Source: Limnohabitans sp. DM1
GTDB taxonomy: Bacteria; Pseudomonadota; Gammaproteobacteria; Burkholderiales; Burkholderiaceae_C
Direction: 5' to 3'
Length of the DNA: 56,985 bases
NCBI RefSeq assembly: GCF_001269385.1
Contig: NZ_CXOO01000002.1
Span: 1,842 to 58,826 of the forward strand
The notes under the pieces are model-generated. The model was not told the DNA's origin. It saw only the letters and a list, made by a program, of their open reading frames with translations, and ran no database searches. Positions 51,276 through 56,985 of this stretch are shown here, piece by piece; position 1 is the stretch's first letter; every line of letters begins with the position of its first letter. Both the position numbers and the translations under genes were made by a program.

Positions 51276-53078
51276 ATGACACAAAGCACATCGCACACGC
51301 GCAAAACTGTCCGCATTGGCGGCGCTTCGGGCTTTTGGGGCGACAGCATGGTGGGCGCGCCCCAGCTGGTGAATTCGGGCCTGATCGACTACCTGGTGTT
51401 TGACTACCTGGCCGAAACCACCATGGCCATCCTGGCTGCGGTGCGCGCCAAGAAACCCGAGATGGGTTACGCCACCGATTTTGTGGACATCGCCATGAAA
51501 TCGGTGCTGCCCGAGGTGATGCGGCGCGGCATCAAGGTGGTGGCCAATGCCGGTGGCATGAACCCGCAAGGCTGCGCCAACGCCCTGCAAGCCCTGGCGC
51601 AAAGCATGGGGCTGAGCCCGAAGATTGCCGTGGTCGAAGGCGACGACATCAGCGCCTTGCTGCCTGCATTGCGCGACGAGGGCACACGCGACATGTTCCG
51701 GGATGAGCCGCTGCCAGGCACACTGCTGTCGGCCAATGCCTATCTGGGCGCCATGCCAGTGGCGCGTGCGCTGGCCGCCGGGGCCGACATCGTCATCACC
51801 GGGCGCGGGGTGGACAGCGCCGTCACACTCGGCCCCCTGATCCACGAATTTGGCTGGACGGCCAGCGACTACGACGCGCTGGCGGGCGGCAGTCTGGCAG
51901 GTCACATCATCGAATGCGGCTGCCAGGCCACGGGCGGCTTGCACACCGACTGGCAAGACGTGCCGGACTGGCCGCACATCGGTTACCCCATCATCGACTG
52001 CCAGGCCGACGGCAGCTTCGAGCTGGGCAAAACCCCGGGCACCGGCGGCATCATCTTGCGCGCCGCCGTGGCCGAGCAGCTGCTCTATGAAATCGGCGAC
52101 CCCGGCGCCTACCTCTTGCCCGACGTGTGCTGCGATTTTCGCCAGGTCAAGATTGAACAAGTGAGCGCCGAGCGCGTGCGCGTCAGTGGCGCACAAGGCC
52201 GCCCACCCAGCGCGCAGTACAAGGTCTCGGCCACCGCCATGGACGGTTACCGCTGCACCGGCAGCATGGTGATCATCGGCATCGATGCCGCTGCCAAAGC
52301 CCGGCGCACGGGTCAGGCCATTTTGGCGCGCAGCCGCGAACTGCTCAGCCAGATGGGACTGCCCGATTTCAGCCGCGCCGTGATCGAATTGCTGGGGGCC
52401 GAAACCCTGTACGGCCCCCATGCCCGAGCGGGCTCGGCGCGAGAAGTCATGCTGCGCGTGGTGGTGAACCACCCGATGAAACAGGCGCTCGACATTTTCG
52501 CCCGCGAAATCGCGCCTTCTGGCACCTCCTGGTCACCGGGCACCACCGGCCCCGGCGCGGGGCGCCCCTCGGCCTCGCCGCACATCCAACCCTTGGCCTT
52601 TCTGATTGACAAATCCCGCGTGCCTGCCCAAGTGCGCATGGGCGATCAGGTTTGGTCTGTCCCTGAGGCGCCAGTGGCGACACCGCGCCCGGCCCCCATG
52701 CCACCCCTTCCGGTGCCGTGGGTGGACCCTGAAGAAGAACAGGTCGAAGTTCCCCTGATTCGGCTGGCCTGGGCACGCAGTGGGGACAAAGGCGACATCT
52801 CCAACATAGGCTTGATTGCACGGCGCCCCGAGTGGCTGCCGCTCTTGTGGGCGCGGGTGACGCCCGAAGTCGTCAAGGCGTATTTCGCACACCTGGTGCA
52901 CGGGCCGGTGGAGCGCTTTCACTTGCCCGGCATCGACGCCATGAACTTGCTGCTGCACGAAGCCCTGGACGGTGGTGGCCCCGCATCCAGCCGCAATGAC
53001 CCTTTAGGCAAAGGCATGGGCCAGATGCTGCTGGATTTGCCGGTGCGGGTGCCGCGTTCGATGGTCGGGATGTTGTAG
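51276..53078 (+). CDS. Acyclic terpene utilization AtuA-like protein (DUF1446)
   Basis: A 600-aa protein. The N-terminal DUF1446 domain (about 10-450) begins VRIGGASGFWGDSMVGAPQL, with VVANAGGMNPQGCANALQAL, ITGRGVDSAVTLGPLIHEFG and GGIILRAAVAEQLLYEIGDP. A second domain follows (about 490-600; IRLAWARSGDKGDISNIGLI). This two-domain form is that of AtuA of Pseudomonas, which is required for citronellol/geraniol growth though its reaction is unknown. It is divergent from the acyl-CoA operon and convergent with the AraC gene. ATG 51276 is chosen over TTG 51270. Confidence 0.88.
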   Translation: MTQSTSHTRKTVRIGGASGFWGDSMVGAPQLVNSGLIDYLVFDYLAETTMAILAAVRAKKPEMGYATDFVDIAMKSVLPEVMRRGIKVVANAGGMNPQGCANALQALAQSMGLSPKIAVVEGDDISALLPALRDEGTRDMFRDEPLPGTLLSANAYLGAMPVARALAAGADIVITGRGVDSAVTLGPLIHEFGWTASDYDALAGGSLAGHIIECGCQATGGLHTDWQDVPDWPHIGYPIIDCQADGSFELGKTPGTGGIILRAAVAEQLLYEIGDPGAYLLPDVCCDFRQVKIEQVSAERVRVSGAQGRPPSAQYKVSATAMDGYRCTGSMVIIGIDAAAKARRTGQAILARSRELLSQMGLPDFSRAVIELLGAETLYGPHARAGSAREVMLRVVVNHPMKQALDIFAREIAPSGTSWSPGTTGPGAGRPSASPHIQPLAFLIDKSRVPAQVRMGDQVWSVPEAPVATPRPAPMPPLPVPWVDPEEEQVEVPLIRLAWARSGDKGDISNIGLIARRPEWLPLLWARVTPEVVKAYFAHLVHGPVERFHLPGIDAMNLLLHEALDGGGPASSRNDPLGKGMGQMLLDLPVRVPRSMVGML

Positions 53079-53111
53079 GTTGGTGGCAACAGAGCCGACA
53101 TGGGACCAGCG

Positions 53112-53283
53112 CCTATTGATCCGGCCCTATGAAGTTTGCAGGGTGACTTCAATCTTGCACTTTGTGGGAGCTAGCCCTGCTGACGATCAAACGCTTGTGG
53201 ACCACGGGCTTTTCGCTTGGCTGGCAAGCTCCCACAAAATCCTCCCAACGGGCAACACACGGCTCAGACTTCTAATTGCCGGA
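53112..53283 (-). repeat. MITE-like element, copy B
   Basis: Inverse copy of element A (core 53112-53272 matches 42385-42545). The left terminus, CCGGCCCTATGAAGTTTG, is intact; the other terminus has decayed (only CCGG and GAAGTCTGA remain). It fills most of the gap between the convergent atuA-like and AraC genes. Read through, the GTGGGAGC arms can fold into a long hairpin that may end both transcripts (inference). Confidence 0.8.
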
Positions 53284-53301
53284 GTCATCAACCACCCGAC
53301 A

Positions 53302-54138
53302 TCAAGCCGTCATGTACGCGCCGGGCTCCCCGCCTTGGATGATGCGCAGCTTGCGTGAGCCTGCAAAGATGTCGCGGGGCTTGAGCCCATAAGTCTGGCG
53401 GATCGAGTGGCTGAAGTGGGTCGAGTCGGGGTAGCCGATGTCCAGCGCCACATAGACCAGATTGCTGTCGCTGTTCACATGGTGCAGCAAGCTGCGGGCG
53501 CGCTTCCAGGTGCGAAAACTGCGAAAGGGTGCGCCCACCTCTTGCTTGAACAGGTGCAAAAAACGCGAGAAGGACAATTTGGCTTCTTCGGCGCAGGCTT
53601 GTGCCGCTGCCTGTGTCGAGGGGTCGGTTTTGATGCGCTCAAGCACCCCCGCGATGCGGGCATCTAGCTGGCGAGTGGGCAGTGGCTGCTCAAAAAACAG
53701 CGGATCAAAGTCTTCGGGCCTCAGGTCATGATCACGCCCTGTGGCCACGAGCTGTGCATGGGCGCTGCGCACACGGGCTGCAAACTCAGGAGCATGCACC
53801 GCACCACAGGCGCGCAGCAGTTCGGGCAGGCGGGACATGTCCACGGTTTCGGGCTCGATCAGGATGTCCAGGGCATGCCGACCATCGGTAGCTATTTCAT
53901 ACGGTACATAGGGTTGCACCACCGCCACTTCGGTGGTTTGCCATTCGGCCCCGGCCAGGCGAATGCGCAAAGGCGCCTCCACCGACACATAGACCACGAT
54001 GGCACCTGCGGTGTGCATGGCGGGCGCACCCAGCAGGCCCGCATAAAAAACGCGGTCTGGCGTGATCCACATCAGCCGCTCTGCGCTGCTGCAGCGGCGC
54101 GACGAAACGGGCTGAGGGGTGCTCAACTGCAAAGGCAT
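53302..54138 (-). CDS. AraC-family transcriptional regulator
   Basis: A 278-aa regulator. The N-terminal cupin-like sensing domain (about 20-130) has FYAGLLGAPAMHTAGAIVVY. The C-terminal double HTH (about 175-265) has LSFSRFLHLFKQEVGAPFRS, RARSLLHHVNSDSNLVYVAL and DIGYPDSTHFSHSIRQTYGL, the AraC signature. The start ATG 54138 has AGGAGA 7 nt upstream. It adjoins the atuA-like gene and may control the divergent acyl-CoA promoters. Known Pseudomonas atu clusters use a TetR repressor (AtuR), so this would be a different control. Confidence 0.9.
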   Translation of the reverse strand: MPLQLSTPQPVSSRRCSSAERLMWITPDRVFYAGLLGAPAMHTAGAIVVYVSVEAPLRIRLAGAEWQTTEVAVVQPYVPYEIATDGRHALDILIEPETVDMSRLPELLRACGAVHAPEFAARVRSAHAQLVATGRDHDLRPEDFDPLFFEQPLPTRQLDARIAGVLERIKTDPSTQAAAQACAEEAKLSFSRFLHLFKQEVGAPFRSFRTWKRARSLLHHVNSDSNLVYVALDIGYPDSTHFSHSIRQTYGLKPRDIFAGSRKLRIIQGGEPGAYMTA

Positions 54139-54326
54139 GAATGTCTCCTGAACCGGGGGATTGTTGCCACATGCGTCCAAGTGTTTTTGGGGGGATCGTG
54201 TTCTTGTGCACGCTGACTGTGACCTGCGTTTGATTATAGAAATGCAACAAGCCCTCATGATGTCAGACGCCTCGACCGAGCGGCTGAACTCATGTCTCAT
54301 CGCGGTCAAAAGCGGCCTTGCGCGTG

Positions 54327-54785
54327 TCAGGCCAGCATCGTGCCTCGGCACTTTTTCGCACCACAGCGGCATGCGTATTGCGCCTTGAGTGCCTCAGTCA
54401 TGGGTTCATCGCTGACCAAGCCATAGTCAAACGTCAGCTCTTCTCCCCGAAACACGGGTCTGCGCGTTTTGATGAAAATGCGCCCCTTCACTTCATCGGG
54501 CACGCAATTGGGACGGCATGAATGGTTGATCCATTTGGAAGCGTTGCCGCCATGCAAAGCGTCGATCACACGGCCATCGTCAAGATGGAAATAAAAGGTG
54601 TGCTGGGGGTTTTGCGGGTCGTGAGGATGGCGGGCAATGGCCTCAGCCATCGTGATGATTTCGCCGACGTACTCGATCACCGTCTCGCCTGCAGCCATGT
54701 GGCGCGCAGCAAAAACGCCTTGGCCATGCACGTTGGAAGACTGTACCCAGATCGCATCCATGATTTGCTCAAGACTCAAAACCAT
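54327..54785 (-). CDS. SET-domain protein methyltransferase
   Basis: A 152-aa protein consisting of a SET domain plus a post-SET-like tail. It has SNVHGQGVFAARHMAAGETV (about 16-35), the SAM/active-site motif WINHSCRPNC (about 86-95), EELTFDYG (catalytic Tyr) and a Cys-rich end CRCGAKKCRG that can bind Zn. Eukaryotic SET proteins methylate histone lysines; bacterial targets are little known. ATG 54785 (MVLSLEQI) is used; ATG 54761 (MDAIWVQ) is possible. It stands alone between the AraC gene and a 500-bp gap. Confidence 0.85.
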   Translation of the reverse strand: MVLSLEQIMDAIWVQSSNVHGQGVFAARHMAAGETVIEYVGEIITMAEAIARHPHDPQNPQHTFYFHLDDGRVIDALHGGNASKWINHSCRPNCVPDEVKGRIFIKTRRPVFRGEELTFDYGLVSDEPMTEALKAQYACRCGAKKCRGTMLA

Positions 54786-55289
54786 CCTCGACTGTAAAGG
54801 CCTGACTGTAATGGGTTCTTGTGCAATGCCACAGCATGACTGCAAAGCTTGGGGGGTGGGTAGCACCCGTTGCGCACAACCACCACAGGTGATCCATGCA
54901 CGATGAATAATCTTTCACGCATATCCAGACGGTGCAATCCCTCACGTTTTCAAACTTCACACCAGGCATGAAACCCGCATTCAAAGGCAACAAACAACAC
55001 CTACCCAGCAAGCCCTGAGCGGTGTGCGGACGCGACATGACTTGGCGCAAAGCATGCCCCCCGACCTTCGTCAGCTTGTTTTGGTCTTGGCTGATCAGCT
55101 CGACCACGATGCATCGGCCTTGACCGATTTCGATCCAGCAAAAGATGCCTTCGGGATGCATGGGACTTGAAGGGCAAGCCTCTTCGCAGAAAGCCGGATT
55201 GACATTGATCACCTATTGATATTTTTGTGATCTTCGGTACAATTCAAATGTCTTAACAAATCTTAAATTTCATCACTTAATTGTGCGTA
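54786..55289. other. Intergenic region with a doubtful minus-strand frame
   Basis: About 500 bp upstream of the SET gene (minus) and the Crp/Fnr gene (plus). A 147-codon minus-strand frame (55212-54769) is Cys-rich, overlaps the SET start and has no recognisable domain; I do not call it. The right end holds a strong plus-strand promoter (55216-55243). Confidence 0.5.
55216..55243 (+). promoter_or_regulatory. Sigma-70-type promoter of the Crp/Fnr gene
   Basis: TTGATA (55216-55221), a 16-bp spacer and TACAAT (55238-55243), then ATG at 55290. This is the best -35/-10 pair in the window. The predicted leader is about 40 nt. Confidence 0.75.
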
Positions 55290-55988
55290 ATGCTGAATCA
55301 AAACACGCTGCTCGACTTGATCCCCGAGTCTATTTACGCCAAGTGGGCACCAGAATTGGAATACACCCATTTGACTTTGGGCAAAGTTCTGGCTGAACCC
55401 GGCAGCATCGTCAGTCACATCTATTTCCCGACATCCGCCGTCATTTCCTGGGTCCATATTCTGGAAAACGGGGCCTCCACAGAAATTGCCATGATTGGTC
55501 GCGAGGGCTTGGTGGGTTTTTATTTGCTATCAGGCGCATCACAAGCACCAAACCGGGCAGTCGTACAAATTGCCGGCCAAGCCATCCGAATCCGTTTCAG
55601 CACTGTGTTGCAAAGTCTTCAAGAAGGCCACTCACTACAAAGAATATTGCTGCGCTTTAACCAGGCACTGGTCACCCAGATGGCACAAATGGCCGTGTGC
55701 AACAGACACCACGCGCTTGATCAAAAACTGTGCCGTCTTCTTTTGCTGACACTGGACAGACAGGATGGAAACACCATCAGCCTGACGCACGAAATGATCA
55801 GCAATATGCTGGGCGTGCGGCGTGAAGGGGTGTCCAATGCTGCGTCCCGCTTGATGAAAGCAGGTGTCATCAACTACACGCGAGGCCGCATCACCGTGCT
55901 CGATCACTTTGAGCTGCAAAGGCGCTCATGCGAATGCTATGCCGTAGTCAAGAAAGCCTATGAAAGAATGAAAGCATTGTCCAAATAA
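55290..55988 (+). CDS. Crp/Fnr-family transcriptional regulator
   Basis: A 232-aa protein. The cyclic-nucleotide-binding-type beta roll covers about 20-140 (LGKVLAEPGSIVSHIYFPTS, then EIAMIGREGLVGFYLLSG). A long dimer helix and a winged HTH follow (SLTHEMISNMLGVRREGVSN, about 168-187; then AASRLMKAGVINYTRGRI). The cAMP Arg/Ser motif is not clear, and no N-terminal Cys cluster like that of FNR is present, so the ligand is unknown. Start ATG 55290; a TTG three codons upstream is less likely. It is convergent with the LuxR-type gene. Confidence 0.9.
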   Translation: MLNQNTLLDLIPESIYAKWAPELEYTHLTLGKVLAEPGSIVSHIYFPTSAVISWVHILENGASTEIAMIGREGLVGFYLLSGASQAPNRAVVQIAGQAIRIRFSTVLQSLQEGHSLQRILLRFNQALVTQMAQMAVCNRHHALDQKLCRLLLLTLDRQDGNTISLTHEMISNMLGVRREGVSNAASRLMKAGVINYTRGRITVLDHFELQRRSCECYAVVKKAYERMKALSK

Positions 55989-56013
55989 TGCCCATCTGAC
56001 CGGCCCTAAAAAC

Positions 56014-56658
56014 TCAAATAGACACCATCTGATTGCGGATGGCATAACGCGTCAAGTCGGCCACTTTGTGCAAGCCGACTTTGCGCATGATGTTGCGCCG
56101 GTGCACCTCCACCGTGCTGGGCGCAATCTGCAAATTGCGTGCAATTTCCTTGGAGGAATAACCATCTGCAATCAATCGAAGCACCTGCTCTTCCCGACCG
56201 CCCAACTGGTTGCGAACACTGATGTCACCAGAGCGAGCTTTGCGAACGCTGTCCATCATTTCCGAAGCTGCAGACTGGCACAAATAAAGGCGCCCTGCAG
56301 CAGCGGCGCGTATCGCAGTCATCAACTCGTCAATGCTGCTCGTAGTCGATACATAGCCTTTGGCGCCCGCATCCAGAATCTCGATGATGGCGTTGCGATC
56401 TGTGGGGCTGCAAAAGGCCACCGTGTTGATTGGAGAGGTTCTATGAGCCATCTGCTGCATCAACATCAGGTCATGCGCATCGTTGGAGTGCATGCCAAAA
56501 AGCACCACATCTGGATCAAACTCATCACACAAGGCATTGGTACTGGAATCACTGTCTGCCATACCCACAAGATCCATGTCGTGGTGAGTCCGCAATAAAG
56601 CGGCTAAGCCTTCTGACACTGCCTTGTGTTTTGAAGAAAGCAAAACTCGAATGGGCAT
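56014..56658 (-). CDS. LuxR/NarL-type regulator with degenerate receiver domain
   Basis: A 214-aa two-domain protein. The receiver fold (1 to about 120) has lost its phosphorylation site: the acidic pair is Ser9-Lys10 (VLLSSKH) and the phosphoacceptor position is Gly55 (PDVVLFGMHS). Lys100 (AGAKGYVS) is kept. The C-terminal LuxR HTH (about 148-210) is normal: REEQVLRLIADGYSSKEIAR, then LQIAPSTVEVHRRNIMRKVG. It therefore probably works without phosphorylation. Start ATG 56658 (MPIRVLL); a TTG five codons upstream overlaps the transposase stop. An IS30 element ends right at its 5' end. Confidence 0.85.
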   Translation of the reverse strand: MPIRVLLSSKHKAVSEGLAALLRTHHDMDLVGMADSDSSTNALCDEFDPDVVLFGMHSNDAHDLMLMQQMAHRTSPINTVAFCSPTDRNAIIEILDAGAKGYVSTTSSIDELMTAIRAAAAGRLYLCQSAASEMMDSVRKARSGDISVRNQLGGREEQVLRLIADGYSSKEIARNLQIAPSTVEVHRRNIMRKVGLHKVADLTRYAIRNQMVSI

Positions 56659-56661
56659 CGA

Positions 56662-56985
56662 TGGCGGATTCAAGTACGAGGTGCAACACGGTTTAACGAG
56701 GCGTGAAACACCTCGTGGGGTGTCTTGAATCCCAGCCGCTTTCTGGGGCGGTGATTCAATCTGTTTTCAATCATAGTCAACTCCTCATCGGTGACAGTTT
56801 CCATGCGCCGCTTCTTGGGAATGTATTGGCGCAGCAAACCATTGAAGTTCTCGTTGCTGCCGCGCTGCCAACTGCAATACGGATCGGCAAAGTAGGTCTG
56901 GATGCCAAGGGTCTGATCGATGGCCTGGTGATCCGCAAACTCCTTGCCGTTGTCCACCGTCAAAGTCTTCACCCGTGAGATCAGG
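56662..56985 (-). mobile_element. IS30-family insertion sequence, truncated by window edge
   Basis: The 3' part of the transposase plus a probable terminal repeat. The bases around 56663-56690 (GCGGATTCAAGTACGAGG, then TGCAACAC) resemble ends of IS30-type elements, placing the boundary a few bases before the regulator ATG at 56658. The exact end and target duplication cannot be fixed because the other end is outside. Confidence 0.6.
56670..56985 (-). CDS. IS30-family transposase, 5' end outside window
   Basis: The C-terminal about 104 residues of the DDE catalytic domain, open at the right edge. It has VKTLTVDNGKEFADH (second Asp), YFADPYCSWQRGSNENFNGL (catalytic Glu) and LRQYIPKKRRMETVTDEEL, ending with LNHRPRKRLGFKTPHEVF, all hallmarks of IS30. 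It catalyses cut and joining of the element ends. The stop at 56670 lies within the presumed terminal repeat. Confidence 0.93.
   Translation of the reverse strand, partial: LISRVKTLTVDNGKEFADHQAIDQTLGIQTYFADPYCSWQRGSNENFNGLLRQYIPKKRRMETVTDEELTMIENRLNHRPRKRLGFKTPHEVFHASLNRVAPRT

Noticed and set aside
54769..55212. 147-codon minus-strand frame upstream of the SET gene
   Set aside because: No domain, high Cys content, overlap with the SET start and no ribosome-binding site. Kept only as a remark on the intergenic region.

Overview
The window comes from a GC-rich betaproteobacterial chromosome, most likely Burkholderiales, family Comamonadaceae (a Limnohabitans- or Rhodoferax-like freshwater bacterium). 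This is inferred from gene order (dusB-fis-purH, dapF-DUF484-xerC, hemL-thiD//rubredoxin, yqgE-ruvX-pyrR-pyrB-pyrX) and from protein character; no 16S or other marker is present. About 60 genes are supported. No tRNA, CRISPR array or complete prophage is visible.

Layout. 1-2288: 5' part of a giant RTX/BapA-type adhesin on the minus strand, running off the left edge in a homogeneous 81-bp repeat array. 2791-6556: ferric-type ABC permease, DEAD-box helicase and a PIN/ribbon-helix-helix toxin-antitoxin pair. 6825-8152: a DUF5713 gene broken by an in-frame TGA, then an alpha/beta hydrolase. 8177-14174: dusB-fis-purH, an FAD oxidoreductase, the RNase P RNA gene with its terminator, and an Rrf2/IscR regulator without cysteines. 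14342-21953: an RsuA-like protein lacking its catalytic Asp, a NUDIX-metallo-beta-lactamase fusion, dapF-DUF484-xerC, rlmI and an ABC ATPase that may partner the permease at 2.8-4.4 kb. 22.1-28.2 kb: DUF6172, VapBC-like pair, small outer-membrane barrel, hemL, thiD, rubredoxin and photolyase. 28.25-33.0 kb: yqgE-ruvX-pyrR-pyrB-pyrX (the last a non-catalytic dihydroorotase homologue), then a plsC-type acyltransferase. 33.1-42.2 kb: small accessory enzymes (PPOX-fold, two GNATs, isochorismatase, tautomerase), HicAB, DUF429, EamA transporter, BLUF photoreceptor with folE, and cardiolipin synthase/EEP/nudB.

42.7-54.1 kb: a catabolic locus. A minus-strand operon (acyl-CoA dehydrogenase, TIGR03084 DinB-like protein, DUF2156 protein, acyl-CoA carboxylase beta and biotin subunits, enoyl-CoA hydratase) is divergent from an AtuA/DUF1446 gene, with an AraC regulator alongside. 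The logic matches acyclic-terpene or branched acyl-CoA carboxylation, but the composition differs from the known atu and liu clusters. Two near-identical MITE-like elements in opposite orientation bracket this 10.7-kb segment.

54.3-56.98 kb: SET-domain protein, Crp/Fnr regulator, a LuxR-type regulator with a degenerate receiver, and an IS30-family insertion abutting that regulator, cut by the right edge.

Genome-scale patterns visible here: about ten copies of a 21-22-nt hairpin with a constant outer stem and interchangeable inner stems, and several genes with a -10-like hexamer 5-9 nt before the start codon, suggesting leaderless transcripts.
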